27,145 nt of DNA, from positions 1-27,145 of the IMG/VR virus record IMGVR_UViG_3300035670_001068. One strand, written 5' to 3'. The notes beneath the pieces are model-generated. The model was not told where the DNA came from, searched no databases, and worked only from the letters and a program-made list of their open reading frames with translations. Source of the stretch: a virus. Shown piece by piece: positions 1 to 7,922 of the stretch (position 1 is the first letter of the stretch; each line of letters starts with the position of its first letter). The position numbers were made by a program, and so were the translations under genes.

Positions 1-155
1 GACGCTCGAGAAGGATTGACGGTCTTTTTCGTCTCGCTGCCATCAGGATTGACCTTGGTCGTCGTCACCGGAAAAATCGGCCCCATCACGTTCTTACGGA
101 GCTTCTTCTTCGCATTCTGGCGACGCAAATCATCCCAAGCCTTGTTGCGAGACAT
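1..155 (-). CDS. Divergent small basic protein, 3' end cut by window
   Basis: Unrecognised. Read on the minus strand from the ATG at 155-153, the frame stays open for 51 codons to the window edge, so the C-terminus is missing. The product begins MSRNKAWDDLRRQNAKKKLR and is rich in Lys and Arg, which fits a nucleic-acid-binding or small HNH-like accessory protein, but no catalytic motif is visible in this piece. There is no Shine-Dalgarno sequence. Instead a TATGAT box lies exactly 7 bases upstream of the ATG, so the gene may be leaderless. It is transcribed away from the structural module and may be the edge of the leftward non-structural region. The call rests on the open frame, normal codon use and the promoter. 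Confidence 0.55.
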   Translation of the reverse strand, partial: MSRNKAWDDLRRQNAKKKLRKNVMGPIFPVTTTKVNPDGSETKKTVNPSRA

Positions 156-207
156 GCAACCGATCATACACCACCGTTGTAGTATCAGTTGGCACGAAAG
201 GGGAAAT
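156..207. promoter_or_regulatory. Divergent intergenic promoter region
   Basis: This 52-base gap separates the leftward gene from the rightward structural module. On the minus strand TATGAT (168-163) sits 7 bases before the ATG at 155. On the plus strand a weaker TAGTAT (180-185) lies ahead of the SD-like GAAAGGGG and the ATG at 208. No clear -35 hexamer was found for either. The two -10 boxes are only about 12 bases apart, so the two promoters would compete or be co-regulated. Confidence 0.45.
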
Positions 208-492
208 ATGACCAAAGTCGAAGAATTGATGTCGTCCGTCGCCAAACTCGGCAACGACATGCTTGTCGCACAGGCTCGAGCCGCCCTGGAGATTGACGGC
301 CACGACCCGACACCCGAGTTCTGCAAAGCCGCATTCGTCGGAATCGCCCACCTTGAGGAAATCGCCCGGCGCGCCCACGACGTCGGCACCCTTACCACCA
401 CGGAGATGCTGGCCTGCCAATCCGTCGCAAGCCTCTGCATGCAGATCTGGGCCACCCTCCACGACATCCTGACCGGAGACATTGAACTATGA
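208..492 (+). CDS. Small helical protein of unknown function
   Basis: Unrecognised 94-residue protein beginning MTKVEELMSSVAKLG, predominantly helical with Ala/Leu-rich stretches and two Cys in the C-terminal half. The ATG at 208 was chosen because a purine-rich GAAAGGGG ends a few bases upstream. The frame extends back to position 16 without a stop, but that part lies opposite the divergent gene and its translation looks non-coding. It opens the rightward operon and overlaps the next gene by the ATGA at 489-492, so the two are probably translationally coupled. Position just upstream of the terminase genes suggests a packaging-associated or regulatory role, which is inference only. Confidence 0.75.
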   Translation: MTKVEELMSSVAKLGNDMLVAQARAALEIDGHDPTPEFCKAAFVGIAHLEEIARRAHDVGTLTTTEMLACQSVASLCMQIWATLHDILTGDIEL

Positions 493-656
493 GCGACGAG
501 ATGGCCGCCGAAATTGAACAATTGCATCTTGTAAACCTGATGTGGCGTCTTACGGCCGACATGCTGTACCACGCGATCCATTGCGCCGAAGACGAGCACC
601 GCATCGAAGCCGAAAACTGGTATCACAAACTCGTAGAGAAACAGAATGCCCGCTAA
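489..656 (+). CDS. Very small protein of unknown function
   Basis: A 55-codon gene that starts in the ATGA overlap with its predecessor and ends inside the start of the next gene (11-base overlap). GGAG at 475-478 could serve as its ribosome site. The product begins MSDEMAAEIEQLHLVNLMWR and is likely a single amphipathic helical hairpin rich in His, Glu and Trp (HxxxCAEDEHRIEAENWYH). No family recognised. Support comes from tight packing on both sides and good codon use. Confidence 0.65.
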   Translation: MSDEMAAEIEQLHLVNLMWRLTADMLYHAIHCAEDEHRIEAENWYHKLVEKQNAR

Positions 657-1200
657 GAAAGTGTGGAAAGACGCCGACGACATCACCGACGGCATCACCG
701 GACGCAAGCCCACCGCGCCCCGACCCCCGAAACTGGTGGTCGACGCCATCGACGACCTCCCCGTCATGTCCAAAGGCGAGAAGAAAGAGATCGAGCGGGC
801 CAAACGGGCCGCCGACATCGAAGAATCCCGGGTCAAACGGCAGCTCGAGAAGGAAGAACAACGCAAACGGGCCGACCAGTTGAAGGCAATGGGTGAAGAA
901 CTGCTCGCCAGAGGGGTCGCCTCCCGCGAAATCCTGCCCAAACTGGCCCAGTCGATCATCGTTGACCTCGGCCTGCGTCTCGTTTCGGGCGAATGGGAAA
1001 TCAAATCGGCTGAAGAAGCCACCAAAGTGTCCAAAATCTGGTACGACATCCTCCGATTGGAGATGGGACAGGCCACCACCATCAACGAACAGCGTGTCGG
1101 CACCCCCGAAGACCGCCTATCCCGCCTCGAAGAACTCAAATTGGAGGCCAAACGCCGTGTTGAGGCCGGATTGCGGGCGATTGGAGACGGATCAGGGTGA
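646..1200 (+). CDS. Putative terminase small subunit
   Basis: 184-residue, highly charged, helical protein placed directly before the large terminase and overlapping it by four bases (GTGA). Small terminases bind the phage DNA recognition site and hand it to the large subunit. The middle (about residues 47-80) is a Lys/Glu/Arg-rich coiled coil. The second half has a helical block (about 95-135, LPKLAQSIIVDLGLRL...) and ends in another charged helix (about 155-178) that could mediate oligomerisation. The assignment comes from position, size and helical character; I see no diagnostic sequence motif, so it could be another packaging-associated DNA-binding protein. Confidence 0.5.
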   Translation: MPAKKVWKDADDITDGITGRKPTAPRPPKLVVDAIDDLPVMSKGEKKEIERAKRAADIEESRVKRQLEKEEQRKRADQLKAMGEELLARGVASREILPKLAQSIIVDLGLRLVSGEWEIKSAEEATKVSKIWYDILRLEMGQATTINEQRVGTPEDRLSRLEELKLEAKRRVEAGLRAIGDGSG

Positions 1201-2768
1201 ATTTGCTGTCAGACGACGAGTTTGTCCAGCTATCTGCCGCCGAACAGGACGAATACCTACGTCTACTTGAGGCAGACCTCCAATCCTGGCGCCTGACCGG
1301 CAACATTCGGCAGGAACGCGCCCACATTCTCGTCGGCAAAACCGATTGGCTGCTTTACGGCGGGGCCGCGGGTGGCGGCAAGTCCGAGTTGTTGGCCTAC
1401 CACGCCCACGAACTCTCAGCCAAATACCCAGGTCACCGTACCCTGCTGATCCGAACCGCCCTACCCGAACTGCGCCGGTCCCTCATCATCCGCTCCCAGG
1501 TGCGGTACGCCCAACTAGACGTATCCGCTCAGTTGCGATCCATTGACAACGTGAAAGCCTGGTGGTACGACAACGGCTCCATCATCGAATACGGCTACTG
1601 CTCTCGAGACGAGGACGTCGGCCAGTTCATGTCGGCCGAATACGACTTCATCGGATTCGACGAAGCCACCCAGTTCACCCCCTACCAGATGCTGATGATT
1701 TCCGGTCGACTCCGTACCAGCCGCCGGATGGCGTCCCTGGGCGTCCGAACCCACGTCATGTTCGCCACCAACCCCGGCGATAGGGGCCACACGTTCCTCT
1801 ACAAGATGCTGGTCCAGCCCACGGCCAACGGCCGGTACGCCGTCGTCTACGACGTGCGGGAAGGCTTCGAGAACCCCGACGTCGTCCGGCGGGTCGAACT
1901 ACCCGACGACAACAACGAACTCGCCAAAGTCGACATCCCCCACGATCCGAACGACCACCTCGTCGTCGCCTTCGTCCCGAGTACCGTGGACGACAACCCC
2001 CACATCGACCCCACCTACCGCAAGCACCTATCCATGCTGCCGGAGACGGAACGTAAGCAGAAACTGCTCGGCGACTGGGATACCTTCACCGGCCAGTATT
2101 TCACCGAGTTCCGGCGCGACCTCCACGTCGTCACCCCGTTCGCCATCCCCGCCGACTGGCCCCGGTATCGGGGCATCGACTTCGGTACCGCCAACCCATA
2201 CTGCTGCCTATGGGGCGCATGGGACCCCGCCGACGGCACCTGCTACGTCTACCGGGAGGACTACAGCAAAGGACTCACCGCTGCCCAGCAGGCAAGCCGA
2301 GTCAAAGAGCTATCCAAGATCGACGGCAAGCCCGAACACATCGTCACCTCGGCCATCGACCCCTCCACCTTCAGCAACGTGTCCGGCCTCGGCACCACCG
2401 TCGGAGCCGTCTACAACAGCCTCGGGGTGCCGGTCGTCAAAGCCAAGAACGCTCGAGTCCCAGGGTGGCAGAACGTCCGACGCTACCTCCAGCCGAGTGA
2501 GGTAACCGGAGAGCCGAAACTAAAAATTTTCGCTACCTGCGAGCACCTACTCCGCACGCTACCGGCCATGCGCCACGACAAGACACAGGTCGAAGACATC
2601 GACACCGACGACGAAGACCACGCCGCTGACGCACTCAGATACCTGCTATCGTGCCGCCCATACATTGAAATAACCCGCCGTCATAAAACATCACGGGGGG
2701 ATGCCGAAGGGAGAGTCCAGAAATTCATGGAGAAGCTCGACAAGACTGCCAAGAAGCGCCGGTGGTGA
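1197..2768 (+). CDS. terL: Terminase large subunit (packaging ATPase-nuclease)
   Basis: 523 residues, a normal length for the family. The N-terminal ATPase has a Walker A loop GGAAGGGKS at residues 55-63, a Walker B strand YDFIGFDEA at about 149-157 and the coupling motif ATNPGDRGH at about 190-198. The C-terminal RNase H-like nuclease shows acidic clusters in the expected order: GIDFG with Asp328, AIDPS with Asp388, and DEDHAADALRY with acidic residues near 474-478. It translocates phage DNA into the prohead through the portal and cuts concatemers. It starts at a GTG that overlaps the previous stop (GTGA), with GGAG about 10 bases upstream. The Lys/Arg-rich tail (last 20 residues) is typical of a flexible end. 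Confidence 0.96.
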   Translation: MNLLSDDEFVQLSAAEQDEYLRLLEADLQSWRLTGNIRQERAHILVGKTDWLLYGGAAGGGKSELLAYHAHELSAKYPGHRTLLIRTALPELRRSLIIRSQVRYAQLDVSAQLRSIDNVKAWWYDNGSIIEYGYCSRDEDVGQFMSAEYDFIGFDEATQFTPYQMLMISGRLRTSRRMASLGVRTHVMFATNPGDRGHTFLYKMLVQPTANGRYAVVYDVREGFENPDVVRRVELPDDNNELAKVDIPHDPNDHLVVAFVPSTVDDNPHIDPTYRKHLSMLPETERKQKLLGDWDTFTGQYFTEFRRDLHVVTPFAIPADWPRYRGIDFGTANPYCCLWGAWDPADGTCYVYREDYSKGLTAAQQASRVKELSKIDGKPEHIVTSAIDPSTFSNVSGLGTTVGAVYNSLGVPVVKAKNARVPGWQNVRRYLQPSEVTGEPKLKIFATCEHLLRTLPAMRHDKTQVEDIDTDDEDHAADALRYLLSCRPYIEITRRHKTSRGDAEGRVQKFMEKLDKTAKKRRW

Positions 2769-2769
2769 G

Positions 2770-3261
2770 ATGCGACTCGTCGATCACTACAACTACCTGC
2801 CCGGATGCTGCTGGTTCTGCCGAGGGGTCGCAACCCCCGTCATCGACTGCGAAATCGATCTTGATGGTGTCAACAGTCCAGACGACGCCAACCCCTCAGC
2901 AATCACCCGCCTTTACGTCTGCCCTGACTGCGCTATTGAAATGGGCCGCATGGTCGCAAGCACACGGGCGCTCGAGTTCAATCGTATGGGAGAACTTGCA
3001 CAGGCGAACCGTGTCGCTAACGAACTGGCCGAGCGAGCCGAAACAGCCGAAGCCCAACTAGAGCAGATCGCCGGTGCCATCGCTGGTGTAGCATCCCGTG
3101 TTGCGGAGAAGGCAGGCTCCGCAGAAGTTCCCGACGAGGGCGGTACCGAGTCTTCTTCTGCACCGCTGAAGACAGACGCTTCCCCCCTTCGGCGTCCAGG
3201 GCGCCCTCGTCGGGAACAACCAAAGCCCGAAATCAACACAGACTTCCTAGGTGACCTGTGA
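2770..3261 (+). CDS. Zinc-ribbon, coiled-coil protein with AT-hook-like tail
   Basis: 163 residues between the terminase and portal genes. Two CxxC pairs (Cys14/17 in CWFC and Cys51/54 in CPDC) about 34 residues apart form a probable zinc ribbon. An Ala/Glu-rich coiled coil follows at about 75-115, and then a low-complexity linker. RRPGRPRR at 141-148 carries the GRP core of an AT-hook. These suggest DNA binding, perhaps in packaging or virion DNA condensation, but no family is recognised. ATG 2770 directly follows the terL stop; a longer frame back to 2701 overlaps terL and looks like shadow. It overlaps the next gene by GTGA. Confidence 0.8.
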   Translation: MRLVDHYNYLPGCCWFCRGVATPVIDCEIDLDGVNSPDDANPSAITRLYVCPDCAIEMGRMVASTRALEFNRMGELAQANRVANELAERAETAEAQLEQIAGAIAGVASRVAEKAGSAEVPDEGGTESSSAPLKTDASPLRRPGRPRREQPKPEINTDFLGDL

Positions 3262-3464
3262 TTATCGCAATCGTCGCCATCGTCGCGCTCACCGCAGTTT
3301 CGCTAGTTCTACTCCAAGAGAACCGTCGACTGACTAACCTTGTGGTCGCACGCAACCCCGACGCGGTCATCGCCGCCGAACGGGTCGCCAAGCCACGCAA
3401 GAAAAACCAGGACGACAAGCCCCACTCAGCGTGGGCCAACCCGAGTGAGGCAGTAGGACCGTGA
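3258..3464 (+). CDS. Small single-pass membrane protein
   Basis: 68-residue protein starting at a GTG within the GTGA overlap. Residues about 2-19 are a hydrophobic helix (IIAIVAIVALTAVSLVLL), followed by a charged soluble part rich in Arg, Lys and Pro. No signal-peptidase site is evident, so it is likely an N-terminal membrane anchor. It sits between packaging genes and the portal, and overlaps the portal start by GTGA. A role in prohead assembly at the membrane or in ejection is possible; nothing in the sequence decides this. Confidence 0.75.
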   Translation: MIIAIVAIVALTAVSLVLLQENRRLTNLVVARNPDAVIAAERVAKPRKKNQDDKPHSAWANPSEAVGP

Positions 3465-5386
3465 AAGAGTGGGAGCCGCCGAAACCAGCAGAAGTCATCG
3501 AACTATGGAACAAGGCTGACACCTACCTTCTCAAGGAACGACGCGACTACTGGATGAACGCCAGCTACTACGCTGGCCTCCAATGGATTTGGTGGGATCA
3601 CACCCGCAACATCGTGCAGGAACTTGACTACGCCAACGACGCAGAAAAGTTCACGCGCATCACCGTCGACAAGTTCGGCCCCCGAGTCACCAACCTCGTC
3701 GCCCGCCTCACCCGCTCGCCACTCGTCTGGGAAGTCGAGCCGACCGGCATCGATGACTCCAACCTTCGCCGCCAGCGTTTGCAGGAACAGTTGCTGCTGT
3801 CCGAAGCGCATGAACAGTCGTGGGACGAGATTCGCGAGGAAGCCCTACTCCAAACCCTGTTCGGTGGCGTGAGCGCCATCAGCGTCGACTGGGACCCCGA
3901 CATGGGCGAAATCGTCGCCGTCGACCCCGTCACCGCCGTGCCGATCCCGGCCGGTGGCGTGCGCCTGACACCGCTGTCCGTTTCCGAGTTCACCCTTGAA
4001 CCAGGCTCAGCCGACGAGAACGCCGCACGGTACTGGATCAGGTGCATCGCCCTACCGCCGGAGCAGGTCAAGGAACGCTACAAACTGGACTGGATGCCGA
4101 ACCCCGACGCCGAGGCCGCCCTCTCGTCGCGCCACCGCACCCTCCTGTCGCGTCGCCCACAAGGCCAGCCACCGCGATTGACGCTGGTCTACTGCTACTA
4201 CGAGCGCCCCACCGACACCACCCCTGGCTGTGTCGTACATGTCGTCAACGGCAAGCAGGTGTACGCCTACGGTGACGGCCGAGGCTGGCCGTTCCCATTC
4301 CCGCATCTGAACATCGTGCTCCCGCGCCAGCGTCGCATCCCGCGCACCTGGGTCGGACACACCTTGCTGTCGCCCGCTCGAGACATCCAGTACGCCTACA
4401 ACCGGGCGCGTTCCACCATCCTTGAGCACATGCGGAAGGCGGCCAACGCACGCCTGATGGTGCCGGTCGGGTCGATCGAAGACTCCGACACAGTCACCAC
4501 CGACCCGGCCGACATCCTCGAGTATAACTCCGAGATTGGCGAGCCTCATTGGCAGACCGCGCCGGACGTGCCGCGTTGGATCAGCAACGAAGCCGCCCAG
4601 CTCGAGATGGAGATGGACGACATCTTCTTCACCCACGCCGTCTCCCGCGGCCAGGCTCCCGGCGACCGAAACTCTGGTTTGGCCCTGTCGGTTCTCGCCG
4701 AGAAGGACGACACGCCGCTCGGCCCGATGGCCCGCAACCAGTCGCAGGTCTGGGCCAAGGTCGGCAAGATGACGTTGCAGTTGTACCGCGCCTACGCCCA
4801 GCAGTCCGGCATGGTTCGCACCCAAACCCTCACCACCCCGCAGGGATCGACGGTGCAGTTCTCCTGGTCCGGCGACGACATCGACGAGTTTCCCGTCGTC
4901 AAAGTGCCGTTGGACGCCACCGCGCCCCGATCCAAGATCGCCACCCAGTCGGTCCTCACCAGCCTGGCCGACCGTTTCCCGCAGGCGTTCGCCAACCTGG
5001 ACCCCATCGCCATCGCCCGCATGTTGGATCTGCCAGACCCGAAGGGCTACCTGGCAACCACCGATCCCGACATCGCCAAGGCCGAATGGGAGAACGGGCT
5101 GCTCATGCAGGCTGTCGCCGTCATGCCCGCCATGTTCGACGACCACGCCAAGCACATCGCCCAGCACAACAAGGAGCGCAAGTCGCCCGCCTACGAACTC
5201 GCATCCGACGACATTCGTCAGGCCATCGACGTTCACATCCAGGCGCACGAAACCCTGGCAATGGAAGAAGCGCAGAAGCAGCTCGCAGCCATGCAACAGA
5301 TGCCGGGAGCGCAAGCCCTCCCGCAAGCCAACGAGCCTCCCGGTTCGATGGTTCCCCAACCCCAGGCCGGAGCGCCTGTCCAATAA
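3461..5386 (+). CDS. Portal protein (P22-like)
   Basis: 641 residues, the length expected of large P22-type portals. It forms the dodecameric ring at one capsid vertex through which DNA is packaged and ejected. Family-like features: an N-terminal helical start (ELWNKADTYLLKERRDYWMNASYYAGLQW), TRSPLVWEVEPTG near residue 85, the FGGVSAISVDWDP wing element near 137, the long helix LLSPARDIQYAYNRARSTILEH near 305, and SGLALSVLAEKDD near 405 in the helical region facing the channel. The C-terminal 100 residues are Gln/Pro/Ala-rich, like a portal barrel or disordered tail. It starts at a GTG overlapping the previous stop with AGTAGGA upstream, and the scaffold gene follows 9 bases after its stop. 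Confidence 0.92.
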   Translation: MKEWEPPKPAEVIELWNKADTYLLKERRDYWMNASYYAGLQWIWWDHTRNIVQELDYANDAEKFTRITVDKFGPRVTNLVARLTRSPLVWEVEPTGIDDSNLRRQRLQEQLLLSEAHEQSWDEIREEALLQTLFGGVSAISVDWDPDMGEIVAVDPVTAVPIPAGGVRLTPLSVSEFTLEPGSADENAARYWIRCIALPPEQVKERYKLDWMPNPDAEAALSSRHRTLLSRRPQGQPPRLTLVYCYYERPTDTTPGCVVHVVNGKQVYAYGDGRGWPFPFPHLNIVLPRQRRIPRTWVGHTLLSPARDIQYAYNRARSTILEHMRKAANARLMVPVGSIEDSDTVTTDPADILEYNSEIGEPHWQTAPDVPRWISNEAAQLEMEMDDIFFTHAVSRGQAPGDRNSGLALSVLAEKDDTPLGPMARNQSQVWAKVGKMTLQLYRAYAQQSGMVRTQTLTTPQGSTVQFSWSGDDIDEFPVVKVPLDATAPRSKIATQSVLTSLADRFPQAFANLDPIAIARMLDLPDPKGYLATTDPDIAKAEWENGLLMQAVAVMPAMFDDHAKHIAQHNKERKSPAYELASDDIRQAIDVHIQAHETLAMEEAQKQLAAMQQMPGAQALPQANEPPGSMVPQPQAGAPVQ

Positions 5387-5395
5387 GGAGCAAGA

Positions 5396-6127
5396 ATGAG
5401 TGACATCGCCCCCCAGGGAATGGTGGATGCCATCCCCGCTGGTGAGGCACCTGCCGAACCTGCCGACGTTGACTGGAAGGCCCGCTTTGAGGCCGAAGTC
5501 CAAGACCGCCAGAAGGAACGCGAACGGTATAAGCCGGTCGCCCAGGCGTTCCAGAACCTGCACCCCGACGACGCTCGAGCCATTCAAGACATGGTGCGCG
5601 CCTACGCCTCGGGCGACATCGACACCGCCACCAAGTGGATGATCGACAACGCCCGCACGCTGGCCGGAGACAAGTTCGACAGTTATGTCTCACCCGCCCA
5701 GGAAGCCGCGATCACCCAGCAGGCCCAGGTCGACGGAGCCGCCCAGGGACTTACCCCCCAGCAGGTGGAGCAGATGGTGGAACAGCGCATCCAGCAGTTC
5801 CAGGTGGCCCAGGTGCAGAAGCAGTACGAAGCGCAGATTGAGCAGACCCTCGTCCAGCACGGCTACCAGCCGGACTCGCCTCTCGCCACCGCCGCCATCG
5901 TCGCCGCGTCGAAGCGCCCCGATTTGGATCTGACTGCCGCGATCCGCGAAGTCGAAGAACAGGTGCTTGCCCAAGCTCAGGCCATCAACATGCAGCGCGC
6001 TACGGCCGCCGGTTCGATGGGCAACATGCCCCCGTCAGGCAACGGAGTCCCCGCCGTCAACAACCCGATGGCTGGATCAACACCGCGCGAACGCGCGCTC
6101 GCCCGCCTCGAAGCGAACGGGCTGTAG
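5396..6127 (+). CDS. Capsid scaffolding protein (putative)
   Basis: 243 residues between portal and major capsid, the standard place for a scaffold. Acidic N-terminus (PAEPADVDWKARFEAEVQDRQ), then helical and Gln-rich coiled coil (about 105-170, including QQVEQMVEQRIQQFQ), and a Gly/Pro/Asn-rich linker ending in a basic helix (PRERALARLEANG) that could dock to the capsid protein. Such proteins direct prohead assembly and leave before packaging. AAGGAG at 5385-5390 gives an ideal ribosome site. A strong hairpin lies just after the stop, so it is the last gene of the packaging operon. Assigned by position and composition. Confidence 0.75.
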   Translation: MSDIAPQGMVDAIPAGEAPAEPADVDWKARFEAEVQDRQKERERYKPVAQAFQNLHPDDARAIQDMVRAYASGDIDTATKWMIDNARTLAGDKFDSYVSPAQEAAITQQAQVDGAAQGLTPQQVEQMVEQRIQQFQVAQVQKQYEAQIEQTLVQHGYQPDSPLATAAIVAASKRPDLDLTAAIREVEEQVLAQAQAINMQRATAAGSMGNMPPSGNGVPAVNNPMAGSTPRERALARLEANGL

Positions 6128-6130
6128 ATC

Positions 6131-6168
6131 GTTCCCTGCGCGTCGCTCCCCCTCGGCGCGCAGGGAAC
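6131..6168 (+). terminator. Hairpin terminator after scaffold gene
   Basis: A perfect 12-bp stem, GTTCCCTGCGCG (6131-6142) paired with CGCGCAGGGAAC (6157-6168), closes a 14-base pyrimidine-rich loop four bases after the scaffold stop. There is no T-tract behind it (CACCCCAC follows), as is common for actinobacterial hairpin terminators. It would separate packaging transcripts from the capsid promoter. Confidence 0.75.
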
Positions 6169-6177
6169 CACCCCACG

Positions 6178-6191
6178 CACAACATGTTGTG
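6178..6191. promoter_or_regulatory. 14-bp palindromic operator candidate at capsid promoter
   Basis: CACAACATGTTGTG is a perfect 14-bp palindrome that directly abuts the TATAGT box at 6192. It occupies the spacer between -10 and where -35 would be, and no -35 consensus is present. This geometry fits a dimeric repressor or activator binding site controlling capsid expression. It overlaps no gene. Confidence 0.55.
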
Positions 6192-6204
6192 TATAGTGAT
6201 GCTC
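6192..6204 (+). promoter_or_regulatory. Promoter for the major capsid operon
   Basis: TATAGT (6192-6197) is a good -10 box in a true intergenic gap behind a terminator. Transcription would start about 7 bases downstream, near 6205. No TTGACA-like -35 is seen at 16-18 bases. The predicted start coincides with a GTG that opens a three-codon reading frame (GTG GCC GGA TAG). Confidence 0.6.
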
Positions 6205-6331
6205 GTGGCCGGATAGCCACACAACTCATTGCGACCCAGAAAGTCACGGACGTGGCGAGGCGAACCCGGTGGATGCCGGTTAGCACAGGTAGCGGAAACA
6301 ACACCAACTCACCATCACAAAAGGAGCCACA
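6205..6331 (+). promoter_or_regulatory. Structured 5' leader of the major capsid mRNA
   Basis: About 127 untranslated bases precede the capsid ATG, unusual in a genome where most genes touch. The leader opens with a small hairpin GTGGC (6205-6209)/GCCAC (6216-6220) with GGATA in the loop. A second hairpin, near 6264-6282, pairs AACC(C)GG with CCGGTT. It ends in a strong Shine-Dalgarno AAGGAG (6321-6326), 5 bases before ATG 6332. It may stabilise or regulate the abundant capsid mRNA; I could not match it to a known riboswitch class. Confidence 0.5.
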
Positions 6332-7600
6332 ATGGCCGCATCACTCTCAACCGTTGATGCCATCCTGAAGGACGATTACAAAGACTTTCTGGACAACCTC
6401 AACGAAGCCAACTTCATCCTCTCCCAGGTCGAGACTCGCAAGGACACCGTTCAGGGCCGAATCGCCCGCCACGCTGTCCACCTCGGACGTTCGTCCGGTG
6501 TCGGCGCTCGCGCTGAGAATGGCACTCTCCCGACCGCAGGCAACCAGTCCTACGCCACGGTTCCGGTCCCGGTTCGGTACGTCTACGGACGCATCCAGCT
6601 GAGCGGCCCGACCATTCGTCAGGCTGTTTCGGACCGCGGAGCCTTCATCGACGCGCTCGACGCCGAAATGGAAGGCATCAAGAAGGACGCCATGAAGGAC
6701 GTCAACCGTCAGCTGTGGGGCACCTCGAACGGTGTCATCGCGCAGTGCGGAACCACGTCGTCCTCCACGACCGTCGTCTTGGCCTCCACCACCGGCTCCA
6801 CCGCCCTCCGTCAGTTGTTCTTCGACGGTGGCATGGTTGTCGACATCGGAACCGTCGCAGCTCCGACCACGGTGGCTTCGGCCCGTACCGTGACCTCGGT
6901 GGACGAGACGAACAAGACCATCGCCATCTCGGGCGCTGCCGTCACCACCACCTCGAGCCATTTCGTGTTCCGCTCGGGCGCCGGTGGAGCCAGCAACAAC
7001 TCGGGTCAGCCGGGCGACGGCCAGGTCGAACTCACGGGTCTTCAGACCATCGTGGACGACAGCGCCGTGCTCCACACGATCAACCCGTCGACCCAGCCCA
7101 AGTGGAAGGCGTACGTCAACTCGAACGGTGGAACCAACCGCTCGGTGACCGAGACGCTCATCACCGGCTCCATCATGAAGACCCTAACCAACTCGGGCAA
7201 GAAGCCCAGCCTGTTGGTGTCGGCCGAAGGTGTGAACCTGGCGATCAGCAACCTCCTTCTCTCGCTGAAGCGCAACATGGAGCAGACGCAGCTCAAGGGT
7301 GGATACGCAGGTATCCAGTTCTACAGCCCGTCGGTTTCCGGCAAGGGTGACGAGTCGCCGACGGCCCTCTACGCCGACTTCGACTGCCCGAACAACCGCC
7401 TGTACGGCATCAACCCTGAAGTGTTGGTGTTCCACCAGGTGGGCGACGGATTCCAGTTCATGGACCTGGACGGAGCGGTGATGAACCGTAAGCCCGACCT
7501 CGACGCCTACGAGGCCACGCTCTACATGTACGGCGAACTCGCCTGCAAGCAGCGCAACGCCCACTTCGTCATCAAGGATCTCACCGAGGTGACGATCTGA
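6332..7600 (+). CDS. Major capsid protein (HK97 fold)
   Basis: 422 residues, following scaffold and preceded by its own promoter and the strongest ribosome site so far. The N-terminal helix (TVDAILKDDYKDFLDNLNE) is followed by a likely E-loop hairpin (about 50-90, HAVHLGRSSGVGARAENG...). The spine-helix region is about 100-130 (RGAFIDALDAEMEGIKKDAM), then comes a Thr/Ser-rich beta segment and the A-domain toward the C-terminus (GAVMNRKPDLDAYEATLYMYGELACKQ). That order fits the HK97-type coat protein. There is no N-terminal delta domain or protease gene, consistent with a separate scaffold. Codon use is the most C-ending in the window, as expected for the most abundant product. Confidence 0.92.
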   Translation: MAASLSTVDAILKDDYKDFLDNLNEANFILSQVETRKDTVQGRIARHAVHLGRSSGVGARAENGTLPTAGNQSYATVPVPVRYVYGRIQLSGPTIRQAVSDRGAFIDALDAEMEGIKKDAMKDVNRQLWGTSNGVIAQCGTTSSSTTVVLASTTGSTALRQLFFDGGMVVDIGTVAAPTTVASARTVTSVDETNKTIAISGAAVTTTSSHFVFRSGAGGASNNSGQPGDGQVELTGLQTIVDDSAVLHTINPSTQPKWKAYVNSNGGTNRSVTETLITGSIMKTLTNSGKKPSLLVSAEGVNLAISNLLLSLKRNMEQTQLKGGYAGIQFYSPSVSGKGDESPTALYADFDCPNNRLYGINPEVLVFHQVGDGFQFMDLDGAVMNRKPDLDAYEATLYMYGELACKQRNAHFVIKDLTEVTI

Positions 7601-7601
7601 C

Positions 7602-7922
7602 ATGGCGGCATCGGTAAGCGTCACCTGGGGGCCGGAAGTTCCCGGCAACCGCAAGCAGGTGCTTGGCACCGTCACGTTCGACTCGTCCTATGCGACGGGC
7701 GGCGAGGCTGTGTCGCTTGCCGACCTCGGAGTCTCTCGCCTGGACTGGCTGTCGGTGTCAACCACCGACGGCTATGTCCCGGCTTGGGACGGGTCGAGCA
7801 CCGCACCGAAGATCAAGCTGTTCTGGGTCGACACGACCACAGACGGCGCACCGCTGGACGAAGTGGCTTCAACGACCGACGTGTCGGCTGTTGTGGTTCG
7901 CTTCCACGCCATCGGCGCCTGA
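7602..7922 (+). CDS. Small virion protein, putative capsid decoration
   Basis: 106-residue, beta-rich, Cys-free protein one base after the capsid stop (TGA-C-ATGG). GAGGTG inside the end of the capsid gene could act as its ribosome site. It resembles small proteins found immediately after capsid genes in many phages (VTFDSSYATGGEAV, then alternating strands VSVSTTDGYVPAWDG). A role as capsid decoration or stabilising protein is inferred from place, size and co-transcription. It is the last gene before the UUCG-loop terminator. Confidence 0.65.
   Translation: MAASVSVTWGPEVPGNRKQVLGTVTFDSSYATGGEAVSLADLGVSRLDWLSVSTTDGYVPAWDGSSTAPKIKLFWVDTTTDGAPLDEVASTTDVSAVVVRFHAIGA

Noticed and set aside
16-207. 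N-terminal extension of the first rightward gene
   Set aside because: Lies opposite the divergent gene and promoter, with a better start at 208 behind a purine-rich site.
4052-5587. 511-codon open frame on the minus strand opposite the portal
   Set aside because: It mirrors codon positions of a well-supported portal gene in GC-rich DNA, has no ribosome site, and is Gly/Val/Asp-rich shadow text.
6205-6331. tRNA or known riboswitch in the capsid leader
   Set aside because: No cloverleaf or TPsiC arm and no conserved core of cobalamin, SAM or glutamine classes that I could recognise.
6347-7075. 242-codon minus-strand frame in the capsid gene
   Set aside because: Shadow of a strongly biased capsid gene.
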